NCBI GenBank assembly: GCA_963699535.1 | Contig: CAVOUJ010000011.1 | Coordinates: forward strand, 186,001-250,000 | Source of the DNA: VBDM01 sp963699535 | GTDB taxonomy: Bacteria > Pseudomonadota > Gammaproteobacteria > Burkholderiales > SG8-39 | Reading direction: 5' to 3' | Length of the DNA stretch: 64,000 nt | Shown here: positions 30,596 through 40,894 of the stretch, in pieces | Layout: each line of letters begins with the position of its first letter | Numbering within the stretch: the stretch's first letter is position 1 | The notes under the pieces: model-generated | What the model saw: the letters and a program-made list of their open reading frames with translations, nothing else | What the model was told of the DNA's origin: nothing | The model's database searches: none | Program-made: the position numbers and the translations under genes

Positions 30596-31600
30596 CCCGG
30601 CGCAGCAGCTCCTCGTAGACCCTGTCCGGGGTGATTTCCTGCAGGCACGGGTTTTCCGTCCTGCTGTAGCGGCAGGTCTTTTTCTGGCAGGGAACGCAGA
30701 AGCGGTCCGACTTCAGATGGACCTGTGATGAGCCCGACGCCCCGATGAGCCCGGAGTCGGTCGATCCGTAGAGGGTGATCGAGGGCACATTCAGAGCCGC
30801 AGTCAGGTGGCTGAGCCCCGTATCCATGCAGACGCAGGCCGTGGCTCCGGCCAGCACATAGCCCATTTCGCAAAGGCTCAGTCTGGGCAAGGCCTGAATC
30901 CCGGGACAAACCGCGAGGCGCTTTGCTCGCGCTTCCTCTTCGCTCGTTCCCCAAGGCAGAAGCACCTTGAATCCCGCCTGAACCGACTTCCTGAGAAGCT
31001 CTTCCCAGTACGCCTCCGGCCATAGCTTCGTCTTCCAACTCGCGTTGTGGACGAAAACGAGATATTCCCCGGGAAGACCGACCTTCGGCCTGACGAAGCG
31101 CTCCTTCTGAATCTGGAAATCAGGCGGTGACGCCGGAACCGGGTAGTCCAGGGCGGCTGCGAACAGGCGCCGCAGGCGTTCGATCGCGTGGGCGTTCTTG
31201 GTGACGGAGTAGCGCCTCTGGTAGGCGAGGTGCGCGACCCATTCCCGCACCGAATGCCGGTCGAAGCCGGCCCTCGGCCCCTTGGCGAACAGCGACAGCA
31301 GCGCGGTCTTGAAATTACCCTGACCGTCGATGACCAGATCGTATTCGACCGCTCTGAGCCGGGAGATGAGCCTGGAAATGGAGGCCAGGGTCGAGCGATC
31401 CGTCAGGGCTTCGCGCCACCGGCGGTGATCGGTGGTTATGATGTCTTTGACCGCAGGATGCCACAGCGCGATTTCCCGGAAGCTCTCGTCGATCGCCCAG
31501 TCGAACTCGAGCTGGGGCCTCGCGCGTTTGGCGTCGGTCAGGGCGGGAAGGGCATGGATCAGGTCGCCGAGAGAAGTCAGCTTGATCAGCAACACCCTTT

Positions 31601-32233
31601 TCATGTCGAAAAGAGCTTTTTGAAAAAGGCGCTCAGCCGATGGCGTTTCTGCTCCCGGTCGCGCACCTTTTCGGAGGTGACGTAGTTGAGTTGGATCGTG
31701 CGCCGCTCGCCGTCGAAGGGCTCGTGTCCGTGCCAGCCGTTGGGCGTGACCTTGAAAATCAGGCATCGCCCGGCCTCGGGAGAAATCTCCGCGGCGTAGG
31801 GGGTTAGGTCCCGATCGTTGTAGAGAAGCCTCAGCCGTCCCGCAGAGGAGGCCCAGCTCGGGTTCAGGTAGAGAAGTACGGTCACCAGCTTGGATTTCGA
31901 GTCGGTGTGGATCTCCCCGTCCTTCATCGACGTGCGACCGCGAACGGTGACCATCGGCGGCCTGCCGGTCAGGTCCATGCCCAGGCGCTCTCCGATCAGG
32001 TCCCGGAGCTCGGTGCTCTCGATTTCCTGCATGAGTTCCGCAAACCGGCCCGAGCAGGAGACCGAATGCAGGGGGAAACTCCCCCGTTTTTTGACCTTGG
32101 GAAAACTCTCCACGACTTCTGAAAGCACTTCAGGCCGGATGATGTTGTCGACGATGAGGAAAGGGAAGGGCTCCGAAACGAGAGCGGCTTTTCGGAGCGC
32201 ATCCGCATTCAACACTTTCAATGCGCTGGACAT
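31601..32233 (-). CDS. 2-oxoglutarate/Fe(II) oxygenase-like protein
   Basis: This 210-residue protein has a double-stranded beta-helix dioxygenase core. The iron ligands H109 and D111 lie in GEIHTDSKSK, the distal His in NGWHGHEPF, and the 2-oxoglutarate arginine in ERRTIQLNYV. Its stop overlaps the waaC start by 3 bp, so the two are translated together. A role in modifying LPS core or its precursor is inferred from this context alone. The actual substrate is unknown. Confidence 0.82.
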   Translation of the reverse strand: MSSALKVLNADALRKAALVSEPFPFLIVDNIIRPEVLSEVVESFPKVKKRGSFPLHSVSCSGRFAELMQEIESTELRDLIGERLGMDLTGRPPMVTVRGRTSMKDGEIHTDSKSKLVTVLLYLNPSWASSAGRLRLLYNDRDLTPYAAEISPEAGRCLIFKVTPNGWHGHEPFDGERRTIQLNYVTSEKVRDREQKRHRLSAFFKKLFST

Positions 32234-32268
32234 ACGCTCTTTCCCGGAAGCGTGGCAAGTCTTCCTGG

Positions 32269-32661
32269 CTACCTGGCGAGAAGCTGCCAGGCGAGGGTCG
32301 CCTGCGCGAAGAAACCGACCGCGAAGGCGAGGGTGCGGACCCAGGGGACTGCAAACGTGTACGCGGCCGCGTGCACGACCCGCGCCCAGAAGTACACGAC
32401 GCAAGCGGTGGCCGTGGCGCTGTTGGCGACGCCCGCGGCATGAGCCGCAAGCACCAGGGCGGCGAAAACGACCAGGTTCTCGACTGCGTTGTAGTGGGCC
32501 TTGATCAGGCGCTCGGCCCAGGCCGACTGCGGTTTCGGGTTTGCGGGGTAGCCGACCGTGTCGGTGAGACCCCAGACCGCGATGCGGTCGAGGATGTAGG
32601 GCACCCATAGCAGGCCGGTCAGGGCTGTCACGCATGTGAGATACAAGAGTTCGGTCTTCAC
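32269..32661 (-). CDS. MAPEG family membrane protein
   Basis: This 130-residue protein has four predicted membrane helices and the MAPEG motif region AERLIKAHYNAVENLVVFAALVL (quoted positions about 48-70; key residues E, H, N, E). MAPEG proteins include glutathione-dependent membrane enzymes. A ribosome site (AGGAGG) lies just upstream of ATG 32661. It is transcribed divergently from recA. Confidence 0.88.
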   Translation of the reverse strand: MKTELLYLTCVTALTGLLWVPYILDRIAVWGLTDTVGYPANPKPQSAWAERLIKAHYNAVENLVVFAALVLAAHAAGVANSATATACVVYFWARVVHAAAYTFAVPWVRTLAFAVGFFAQATLAWQLLAR

Positions 32662-32776
32662 GATGTCCTCCTTTTGTTAAGGCACGACTACCTAAGGAAC
32701 GGGATTCTATTCCCCCCGGGGCGACTTGTCCCGCCTAAAGCCTTGATTCGGCTTGGGGCTTGCAATTTCCCGAAGA

Positions 32777-32792
32777 CTGTATAAAACTACAG
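32777..32792. promoter_or_regulatory. LexA (SOS) box in front of recA
   Basis: CTGT-ATAAAACT-ACAG is a perfect CTGT-N8-ACAG operator with an AT-rich centre. It overlaps a -10-like TATAAA (32780-32785). It lies in the intergenic space between recA and the divergent MAPEG gene, 147 bp upstream of the recA ATG used here. SOS control of recA is expected. Confidence 0.85.
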
Positions 32793-32938
32793 GTCAACCG
32801 GATGCTTCGGGCGCGCGTTGAGGCGGCGAGGCACCCCGCGATGGCTGACGTGCGGGGCGACGAGAGGCAGGTGCCTCGTTTCGGTTGCGCCATATGGCGC
32901 GAGCGTCCGCTGCAACGCTTGATATGAGGGATAATCCG

Positions 32939-33985
32939 ATGGTCAACGAAGGGAAGGTGATGGAAGAAGGTAAAGCCAAGGCCTTGCAGGCCGCTTTGGC
33001 GCAAATCGAAAAGCAGTTCGGCAAGGGCTCCATCATGAAGATGGACTCACAGGCCGCGCAGGACGTGCAGGTCGTGTCGACGGGTTCCCTTGGACTGGAT
33101 ATTGCGCTTGGCGTGGGCGGGCTGCCGCGAGGCCGGGTGGTCGAGATCTACGGGCCAGAGTCCTCGGGCAAGACGACGTTGACGCTCTCTGTCATTGCCC
33201 AGGCGCAGAAGGCGGGCGGCACCGCGGCCTTCATCGACGCCGAGAACGCGCTCGACCCGCAATACGCCGCCAAGCTCGGCGTCAAGATCGAGGACCTCCT
33301 GATCTCGCAGCCCGACACGGGCGAGCAGGCTCTCGAGATCGCCGACATGCTGGTGCGCTCGGGGTCGGTGGACGTGATCGTGATCGACTCGGTCGCTGCG
33401 CTCACGCCCAAGGCCGAGATCGAGGGCGAGATGGGCGAGCCGCAGATGGGCCTGCAGGCGCGTCTCATGAGCCAGGCGCTGCGGAAGCTCACCGCGAACA
33501 TCAAGCGGACCAATACGTTGGTGATCTTCATCAACCAGATCCGCATGAAGATCGGCGTCATGTTCGGGAACCCGGAGACCACGACGGGCGGCAACGCGCT
33601 CAAGTTCTACGCTTCGGCGCGCCTCGACATCCGGCGCATCGGCACGATCAAGAAAGGCGACGAGGTGATCGGCTCGGAGACCCGCGTGAAGGTCGTGAAG
33701 AACAAGGTCGCGCCGCCGTTCCGCGAGGCGCTGTTCGATATTCTCTACGGCGAAGGCGTCTCGCGCGAGGGCGAGATTCTCGAGCTCGGTGTCAGCTGTG
33801 GTGTGGTGGACAAGTCCGGCGCCTGGTACCAGTACAAGAAAGACCGTATCGGGCAGGGCAAGGACAACGCCCGCGAGTATCTCAAGGAAAACCCCGAGCT
33901 CGCCGACGAGATCGAAGCGAAGATCCGCGAGAAGCTCGGCGTCAAGAACCCGCAAGTCCCAGCCCCTGTCACTGCCGAGGTGTGA
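32939..33985 (+). CDS. recA: Recombinase RecA
   Basis: RecA is the strand-exchange ATPase and LexA co-protease. Walker A EIYGPESSGKTTLTLS, VIVIDSVAALTPKAEIEGE and the L2 loop GNPETTTGGNALKF are intact. ATG 32939 (348 aa) has GAGGGAT eight bases upstream. ATG 32960 (MEEGKAKALQ) would match the usual family N-terminus more closely. The C-terminal tail is acidic, then ends PAPVTAEV. The stop overlaps recX by 4 bp. Confidence 0.98.
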   Translation: MVNEGKVMEEGKAKALQAALAQIEKQFGKGSIMKMDSQAAQDVQVVSTGSLGLDIALGVGGLPRGRVVEIYGPESSGKTTLTLSVIAQAQKAGGTAAFIDAENALDPQYAAKLGVKIEDLLISQPDTGEQALEIADMLVRSGSVDVIVIDSVAALTPKAEIEGEMGEPQMGLQARLMSQALRKLTANIKRTNTLVIFINQIRMKIGVMFGNPETTTGGNALKFYASARLDIRRIGTIKKGDEVIGSETRVKVVKNKVAPPFREALFDILYGEGVSREGEILELGVSCGVVDKSGAWYQYKKDRIGQGKDNAREYLKENPELADEIEAKIREKLGVKNPQVPAPVTAEV

Positions 33986-34429
33986 AGAAGCAGCCGACGC
34001 TGCGCGAGCGCGCCTTGCGCCTGCTCGCGCGGCGGGAGCACAGCCGGGCCGAGCTCGGCCGCAAGCTCGCGGCGCACGTCGAAACCGAGGACGATCTCGA
34101 AGCGCTGCTCGAAGACCTTTCTCGGCGCAAGCTCGTTTCGGATGAGCGCTACGCGGAGTCGCGCGCGCACGCGCTCTCGCGCAAGTTCGGCGCGGCGCGC
34201 ATCGCGCACGAGCTGCGCGCGAAAGGCCTGGACAAGGACCTCGCCCAGCGCACTGCGGCGGCCGCGCGCACGACCGAGGTGGAGCGCGCCCGGGCCGTGT
34301 GGCTCAGGAAATTCCGCGTGCCGCCCGCGACCCGCGAGGAGCGCGCGAAGCAGATGCGTTTTCTGCAGTCGCGCGGATTTTCCTTCGACGCGATCCGCGC
34401 GGTCGATCCGGGGCGCCGACGAGGAGTGA
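33982..34429 (+). CDS. recX: RecA regulator RecX, one probable indel
   Basis: RecX inhibits or modulates RecA filaments. GTG 33982 overlaps the recA stop. The helical repeats are recognisable: RALRLLARREHSRAELGRKL, LVSDERYAESR and KMRFLQSRGFSFDAIRAV-type ending. Without correction the frame runs to 34488 with an atypical tail. Removing one base at about 34403-34406 gives the usual acidic end IRGADEE and a stop at 34427-34429 (148 aa). Confidence 0.9.
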
Positions 34430-34462
34430 ATTCGCGTAGAAACCTGCTGATGACAGCTGCCG

Positions 34463-35614
34463 TCAGGGTGTCCGTGCCATGCCGGTGATACGCCCGGTGG
34501 TCCCGAGAGTGTCGACCGGCTGCGTGACGGGACTGCTGAGGATCCCCGTGCTCGGGTCCGCTGTGAACACGGTGATATTGCGGCTGTCCCCGTTGGCGGC
34601 GTAGAGGAATGTTCCGGCCGGATTGAGCGCCAGAACATCGGTAAATGTGCCGCCGGCGGCAAAGGGGGAGCCGGGGACGGCCGTGAGCGTCGTCGCCGCG
34701 CCGCTGCCGGCAATCTGGAAGACCCCCACCCGGTTGACAGCTCGATCGGCGACCATGTAAAAGCCCGCCGGGTGCAGTACCGCGTGGATGGCATTCGTCA
34801 AGCCGGAGGTGAAAGGATTTCCCGCGACTCCGGCCGGCACTCCGCTGACGGTGGTGAATGCGCGCACCTCAGCTGCAGAGAAGCTCGCCGAGAAAATGCG
34901 CCCGGCGCCGTCCGTGGCATAGGCCAGTGGGAAAGAGTTCCCCCAGGCGAAGGGGGAGCCGGCGAGAGCGGTGAGCACCCCGGTGGCGGCGTTGACACCG
35001 AATCCGGCAAACGCGGTGCCCCCATTCCCTCCGGTGTAGAAGAAGTTCCCGTCGCGGCTGAAGGCACAGGAGAAGGACGGTGCCCCGGCGGCAAATGGAC
35101 TTCCCGCGGCAGCCGTCGCGGTCGTAGTGGTGATATTGAAGCTGACAACAACACCGGAAGAATTACCGACCACGAGGGGGGAGCCGCTGGGGTGAACGGC
35201 GATACAGCTTCCTCCCGAAGCTACCCCGTGAAAAATCGGGCTGAATGGCAGGGGTGTGAGGGCGCCGGTCGCGCCGTTGACGGAAAAGACGCTCACCGAG
35301 GTGCTGCCGTTGGCGACGTAGAGCCGGCCGTTGGCCGGGTCGTAGGCCATTTGCTCAGAACGGGTAAGGCCGCCGCCGTTGCCACCGGCGGCCATGGGAA
35401 AGCCGGCGAGCAGCGTCAAGGCGCCGCTTGTGGCGTCGACGCTGAAACCGTGGAGCTGGTTGGGGGCTGCACTTACATCCACAAGCGCGTACAGAAACAC
35501 CGGCGCGGGTCCGGCCGCTCCGCCGTCGTCGCCGCCTCCTCCACACGCGGCAACCGCGATCGAGAGGATCGCAAGAAAGCGCCTATACCCGCGTGTCCTT
35601 TTCCGTTGTTCCAT
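34463..35614 (-). CDS. Beta-propeller lipoprotein
   Basis: This protein has 383 residues. The signal peptide ends in a lipobox at IAVAAC, followed by a Gly/Asp linker, so it is an outer-membrane or periplasmic lipoprotein. The rest consists of lactonase/YVTN-like propeller blades, with repeats such as GSPFAAGAPSFSCAFS, GSPFAWGNSFPLAYA and GSPFAAGGTFTDVLALNP. GGAGGAC precedes ATG 35614. The ligand is unknown. It is on the strand opposite to recAX and the iron transporter, with 267 bp of non-coding sequence to the latter. Confidence 0.85.
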   Translation of the reverse strand: MEQRKRTRGYRRFLAILSIAVAACGGGGDDGGAAGPAPVFLYALVDVSAAPNQLHGFSVDATSGALTLLAGFPMAAGGNGGGLTRSEQMAYDPANGRLYVANGSTSVSVFSVNGATGALTPLPFSPIFHGVASGGSCIAVHPSGSPLVVGNSSGVVVSFNITTTTATAAAGSPFAAGAPSFSCAFSRDGNFFYTGGNGGTAFAGFGVNAATGVLTALAGSPFAWGNSFPLAYATDGAGRIFSASFSAAEVRAFTTVSGVPAGVAGNPFTSGLTNAIHAVLHPAGFYMVADRAVNRVGVFQIAGSGAATTLTAVPGSPFAAGGTFTDVLALNPAGTFLYAANGDSRNITVFTADPSTGILSSPVTQPVDTLGTTGRITGMARTP

Positions 35615-35881
35615 GTGTCCTCCGCTTTCAATTGAGGAGCCTCCATCGCAGACGACATAACGCACATCTACAATCGTGAACCCCTTGCTTGAAGTGCTCC
35701 TTGACCTGCATCAACCCGCGAACGACCTAGAGGAAAGAAAAGTGCGAAAACACGTCGCGTTCTCATGCAACGGAAGAAAGGGTCCGCAAATCAGCGAACC
35801 TCGTGTAGATATGGCCAGCGGGGAGGTCACCTTATCCGTGAATTCGCCTAGAATCGCGGCTCTTACGGGGCGGAGGTGGGC
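35615..35881. other. Non-coding interval between the lipoprotein and the VIT1 gene
   Basis: This divergent spacer must carry the promoters of both neighbours. A -10-like TAGAAT is seen at 35849-35854, about 30 bp before the iron transporter start. No convincing -35, operator or RNA motif could be named, and no coding frame with a family match is seen. Confidence 0.5.
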
Positions 35882-36911
35882 ATGCCGCAATCAGGAGAGG
35901 GCTGGCTCGACGAGACGCGCTCCGCCTACCTCTACCGCGTCATCGCCGAGGTCGAGCGGGGCTCGCAGCACTCGGAGTTGTTCCAGGAACTCGCGCGCGA
36001 AGCCGAGGGGCAGGCGGCGATCTGGGCGAAGAACGCGGGGCTCGCATCGGTGCCCGCGTTCGTTCCCGATGCCGCGCACCCGCATCGTGGCGGGCCTGGT
36101 CCGTCGCTACGGCCCGCGCGCGATGCGCGGCATCCTCGCCGCGATGAAGGTGCGCGGGCTCTCCGTATACAGCCATGCCGCGCCCGGACACCCGGCGCCG
36201 ACCTCGGTCGAGGAGGTCGGGAAGCGCCACCGCGGCGTCGGCGCCGGCGGAAACCTGCGCGCGGCCGTATTCGGCATCAACGACGGCTTGGTGTCGAACC
36301 TCTCCCTCATCCTCGGCGTCGCGGGGGCATCCTCGAACACCGGTTTCATCCTGCTCTCAGGGATCGCCGGCCTGCTCGCGGGCGCTTTTTCGATGGCGGC
36401 GGGGGAGTACGTCTCGGTGCGCTCGCAGCGCGAGATGTACGAGCACCAGATCGGACTGGAACGGGCCGAGCTCGGCGAGTATCCCGCCGAAGAGGCCGAG
36501 GAACTGGCGCTGATCTACGCGGCGCGCGGGATGGATCGCGAGGACGCTCACGCGCTCGCTCGGCGCACCATCGCCGATCCGCGCCTGGCGCTCGACACGC
36601 TCGCGCGCGAGGAGCTCGGCCTCAATCCCGAGGACCTCGGCTCGCCCTGGGGAGCGGCGCTGTCCTCGTTTCTTTCCTTCGGCGTCGGCGCGCTCGTGCC
36701 GCTCGCGCCGTTCCTGTTCGCGCGCGGCGACGGCGCTCTCGTCGCGGCGATAGCGGTGACCGGCGCCGCCCTGTTCGGGGTCGGCTCGATGATCAGCCTG
36801 TTCACCGGCCGCAGCGCGCTGCGCGACGGCCTGCGCATGCTCGCGATCGGCGGCGGCGCCGGCGCGGTCACCTATCTCGTCGGCCGGCTGCTCGGCGTGA
36901 CCCTGGCCTAG
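35882..36911 (+). CDS. VIT1/CCC1-type iron transporter with rubrerythrin-like N-terminus, one indel
   Basis: After removing one extra base near 36071 the protein has 342 residues. Residues about 10-60 form a helical, Glu/His-rich rubrerythrin-like segment (AYLYRVIAEVERGSQHSELF, LAREAEGQAAIWAK). The rest is the VIT1/CCC1 domain with GINDGLVSNLSLILGVAGAS, the SMAAGEYVSVRSQREMYEHQ stretch and C-terminal helices. The layout resembles membrane-bound ferritins such as MbfA that export iron. It is nine bases from nupC, suggesting co-transcription. Confidence 0.85.
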
Positions 36912-36920
36912 GAAGGAACG

Positions 36921-38172
36921 ATGGACGCAGGAGCTCGTCATTCACAGCCTGATCGGGTTCTTTCTGCTGCACGCGATCGCCTGGGGTTTGAGTGAGAACC
37001 GCAGAACAATCGCCTGGCGGCCGGTCGTCGGGGGAATGCTCCTGACGCTCGCGCTCGGCGCCGTACTGCTCAAGGTGCCGCCAGTGAGGGAAGCGTTCTT
37101 CGCTCTCAACGACGCGCTGAACGCACTTGAGAAGGCGACCCGGGAGGGAACCGCGTTCGTGTTCGGGTTTCTGGGTGGCGCCCCGCTCCCGTTCTCCGAA
37201 ACGTATTCCGGAGCGAGCTTCGTGCTCGCGTTCCGCGCGCTGCCGCTGGTGCTCGTCGTCAGCGCCCTGTCGGCGCTGCTTTTTCACTGGCGGGTGCTTC
37301 CCTGGATCGTGAAAGGGTTCTCCCTTCTCCTTCAAAAGACGATGGGCGTGGGCGGCGCCATCGGCCTGTCCTCGGCGGCGAACGTGTTCGTCGGCATGGT
37401 CGAAGCGCCGCTCTTCGTCAAGCCCTATATCCGAAGCATGAACCGCGGCGAGCTCTTCATCCTCATGAGCTGCGGCATGGCGACCGTCGCCGGCACGGTG
37501 ATGGCGCTCTACGCGAGCATTATTTCGAAGGCCGTTCCCGATGCCCTGGGACACATTCTCATCGCCTCGATCGTGAGCACCCCGGCCGCGATCGCGATCT
37601 CGGTCCTGATGGTCCCCCCGGATGGGCCGCCCACGGAGGGCAAGCTCGTTGGCGATGGCGCTACGTCGAGCATGGACGCGGTGACACGCGGGACGATCGA
37701 CGGTGCGCACCTCCTCGTCAACATCATCGCGATGCTGGTCGTGCTGGTGGCCCTCGTGAGCCTTGCCAACCAGATTCTCGGCCTGCTGCCCGATATCGCC
37801 GGTTCGTCCGTGACCCTGCAGCGCATCCTCGGGATCGTGATGGCGCCGCTCGTCTGGATCATGGGCGTCCCGTGGTCCGAGGCGGCGACGGCGGGCTCGC
37901 TCATGGGGACCAAGACCGTGCTGAACGAACTCGTCGCGTACATCGACCTCGCCAAGCTTCCCGAGGACGCCCTCAGTCCACGCAGCCGTCTGATGATGAC
38001 CTACGCCCTTTGCGGTTTCGCAAATCTTGGCAGCCTCGGCATCATGATCGGGGGTCTTGCGACCATCGCGCCGGAGCGGCGTGCCGAGATCGCGTTCCTG
38101 GGCGGGAAGACCATTATCTCGGGGACGCTCGCGACCTGCGTCGCCGGCTCTGTCATCGGCATTCTCTACTGA
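36921..38172 (+). CDS. Nucleoside transporter, NupC/CNT family, one indel
   Basis: This concentrative nucleoside transporter has 416 residues after removing one extra G at 36930-36931; without it translation would begin only at TTG 36988. Core features are PFSETYSGASFVLAFRALP, VGGAIGLSSAANVFVGMVEAP, GTVMALYASIISKAVPDA and CGFANLGSLGIMIGGL. It imports nucleosides with Na+ or H+ in homologues. It follows the iron transporter by 9 bp. Confidence 0.88.
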
Positions 38173-38201
38173 TGCGCGGGATTTTCCGCTAAGATCGGCG
38201 A

Positions 38202-40817
38202 ATGAAGTCCGCCGAAATCCGCACCAGGTTTCTCAAGTTCTTCGAGGAGCGAGGCCACGCGATAGTCGCGTCGAGCCCGCTCGTGCCGGCGAACGACCCC
38301 ACGCTGCTTTTCACCAACTCGGGAATGGTGCAGTTCAAGGACGTGTTTCTCGGCAGGGAAACGCGCTCCTACAAGCGCGCCGTCACCGCCCAGCGCAGCC
38401 TGCGCGCCGGCGGCAAGCACAACGATCTCGAGAATGTCGGATATACCGCGCGCCACCACACCTTCTTTGAGATGCTCGGCAACTTCTCCTTCGGTGACTA
38501 CTTCAAGCGCGACGCGATCCGCTACGCCTGGGACCTGCTGACGAAGGTGTACAGGCTGCCGCAGGAGCGCATGTGGACGACGGTGTATCACGAGGATGAC
38601 GAGGCCTACGATATCTGGACTAGAGAAATCGGAGTATCGAAGGAGCGCTGCATCCGCATCGGCGACAAGCCGGGCGGGCCGAAGTACCAGAGCGACAACT
38701 TCTGGCAGATGGCCGACACCGGGCCCTGCGGTCCATGCAGCGAAATCTTCTACGACCACGGCCCGGGAATCGCCGGCGGGCCGCCGGGATCGAGCGAGGC
38801 CGAAGGCGACCGCTACATCGAGATCTGGAATCTCGTGTTCATGCAGTTCAACCGGGACGACAAGGGGGTGATGACGCCTCTCCCCAAGCCCTGCGTGGAC
38901 ACGGGCATGGGCCTCGAGCGCATCGCCGCGGTGCTCCAGGGCGTGCATTCGAACTACGAGATCGACCTGTTCCGGGATCTGATTCGCGCCGCGGCCCGCG
39001 AAACCGGAACGAAGGACCTGTCGAGCAATTCGCTTAAGGTGATCGCCGACCACATCCGCGCCTGCGCGTTCCTGGTTACGGACGGCATCATTCCGGGCAA
39101 CGAGGGCCGTGGCTATGTGCTCCGCCGCATCATCCGGCGCGCGATCCGCCACGGGTACAAGCTCGGCCGCAAGGGACCTTTCTTTCACAGGCTCGTCGCG
39201 GAGCTGGCACGCGCGATGGGCGAGGCGTACCCCGAGCTGGAGCGGGAAAAGCAGCGAGTCGCGCAGGTGTTGAAAGCGGAAGAAGAACGCTTCGCGGAGA
39301 CCCTCGAAAACGGCATGCGCGTGCTGGAAGGGGCGCTGCACCGCGAAGACCGCATGCTCGACGGTGAGACCGTGTTCCAGCTCTACGACACCTACGGCTT
39401 TCCCGTCGATCTCACCGCCGACATGGCGCGCGAGCGCGGCATCATGATCGACCACGCGGGATTCGAGGCGGCGATGCAGCGGCAGCGCGAACGCGCGCGC
39501 GCCGCGGGCAAGTTCAAGATGGAGGCGGCGGTCGAGTACTCCGGCGGCACGACCGAATTCCGCGGCTACGACACGTTTGCTCTCGACAATGCCAGAGTGA
39601 CTGCCCTCTACGAGGAAGGAACCTCGGTCCCCGCGATCGCCGCGGGCGAGTCCGCGGTCGTGGTGCTCGACAAGACGCCGTTCTACGCCGAATCGGGCGG
39701 ACAGGTGGGCGACGCGGGCGAGCTGGTCGCCGCCGCCGGCACCTTCACGGTGTCCGATACCCAGAAAATCCAGCCGCAGGTATTCGGACACCATGGGACG
39801 CTCGCAACCGGAAGGCTTATGGTGGGCGACAAGGTGGCGGCGCGCGTGGACGCGGCGCGGCGCACGCGCACCATGCGCAATCACTCGGCGACGCACCTCA
39901 TGCACAAGGCTCTGCGCGAAGTACTGGGTCCGCACGTGCAGCAAAAAGGCTCGCTGGTCGACGCCGAGAGGACCCGCTTCGATTTTTCGCACGATGCGCC
40001 CATGAGCGATGAGCAGATCCGCCGCGTCGAGTCGATAGTGAACGCTGAAATTCTCAGAAACGACGCCACTTCGGCGCGCATCATGAAATTCGACGATGCG
40101 GTCAAGGGCGGCGCCATGGCGCTGTTCGGCGAAAAATACGGGGACGAGGTGCGAGTGCTCGACATTGGCTCCTCGCGCGAACTGTGCGGCGGCACCCACG
40201 TCGCCCGCACCGGCGACATCGGTTTTTTCAAGATCGTATCGCAGGGCGGCGTGGCGGCCGGGGTGCGCCGCGTCGAAGCGACCACTGGAGAAGGGGCGCT
40301 CGCCTGGGTGCAGGCGATGGAACAAGAGCGCCATTTCGTTGAGGATTTCTACCAGGCGTCGGGCGATGCGCTCAAGGAAAAGCTCAAGGCGGAGCGGGAC
40401 GAGAAGCGGGCCCTGGAAAGGGAGCTTTCACGCCTGAAGTCCAGGCTTGCCTCGAGCCAGGGTGAGGACCTCGCACTGCAGGCCGTCGAGGTGAAAGGGA
40501 TCAAGGTGCTCGCAGCGACGCTCGACGGCGCGGATGCGAAGACCCTGCGCGAAGCGCTCGATGGCCTGAAGGCGAGGCTCAGGTCGGCCGCAATCGTGCT
40601 CGGCTCGACCGAAGGTGGAAAGGTCAGCCTGATCGCCGGCGTCACGGCCGACTTCACCGCGAGGCTTAAGGCCGGCGACCTCGTGAATTTCGTCGCGCAG
40701 CAGGTTGGCGGAAAGGGTGGGGGCCGGCCGGACATGGCGCAGGCCGGGGGCAACGATGCATCGAAGCTGGCGGGGGCTTTGCGATCGGTTAAGGGCTGGG
40801 TCGAGGAGCGGCTTTGA
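38202..40817 (+). CDS. alaS: Alanyl-tRNA synthetase
   Basis: This 871-residue enzyme has all parts: class II catalytic core (MVQFKDVFLGRETRSYKRA, FFEMLGNFSFGDYFKR), editing domain zinc site (HSATHLMHKAL and CGGTHVART) and C-Ala domain (GGKGGGRPDMAQAGG). No frameshift in 2.6 kb. The recA-recX-alaS order is common, with iron and nucleoside transporter genes inserted here. Confidence 0.98.
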   Translation: MKSAEIRTRFLKFFEERGHAIVASSPLVPANDPTLLFTNSGMVQFKDVFLGRETRSYKRAVTAQRSLRAGGKHNDLENVGYTARHHTFFEMLGNFSFGDYFKRDAIRYAWDLLTKVYRLPQERMWTTVYHEDDEAYDIWTREIGVSKERCIRIGDKPGGPKYQSDNFWQMADTGPCGPCSEIFYDHGPGIAGGPPGSSEAEGDRYIEIWNLVFMQFNRDDKGVMTPLPKPCVDTGMGLERIAAVLQGVHSNYEIDLFRDLIRAAARETGTKDLSSNSLKVIADHIRACAFLVTDGIIPGNEGRGYVLRRIIRRAIRHGYKLGRKGPFFHRLVAELARAMGEAYPELEREKQRVAQVLKAEEERFAETLENGMRVLEGALHREDRMLDGETVFQLYDTYGFPVDLTADMARERGIMIDHAGFEAAMQRQRERARAAGKFKMEAAVEYSGGTTEFRGYDTFALDNARVTALYEEGTSVPAIAAGESAVVVLDKTPFYAESGGQVGDAGELVAAAGTFTVSDTQKIQPQVFGHHGTLATGRLMVGDKVAARVDAARRTRTMRNHSATHLMHKALREVLGPHVQQKGSLVDAERTRFDFSHDAPMSDEQIRRVESIVNAEILRNDATSARIMKFDDAVKGGAMALFGEKYGDEVRVLDIGSSRELCGGTHVARTGDIGFFKIVSQGGVAAGVRRVEATTGEGALAWVQAMEQERHFVEDFYQASGDALKEKLKAERDEKRALERELSRLKSRLASSQGEDLALQAVEVKGIKVLAATLDGADAKTLREALDGLKARLRSAAIVLGSTEGGKVSLIAGVTADFTARLKAGDLVNFVAQQVGGKGGGRPDMAQAGGNDASKLAGALRSVKGWVEERL

Positions 40818-40844
40818 AGGAGGAGACATCACTGCGTATCGGGC

Positions 40845-40873
40845 TTGCCAGGGACGCCGGATCATGCTTGAAT
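40845..40873 (+). promoter_or_regulatory. Possible promoter for the aroG leader
   Basis: TTGCCA (40845-40850), 17-bp spacer, TTGAAT (40868-40873), between the alaS stop and the leader peptide. Transcription would start only just before the leader ribosome site. The boxes are weak matches, inferred from position. Confidence 0.35.
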
Positions 40874-40894
40874 TCACGGCAGGAGAAAGTCTAC

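Noticed and set aside
38166..40334. A 722-residue frame antisense to alaS
   Set aside because: It is a GC-rich shadow with no ribosome site and His/Arg-rich composition; alaS on the other strand is fully conserved.
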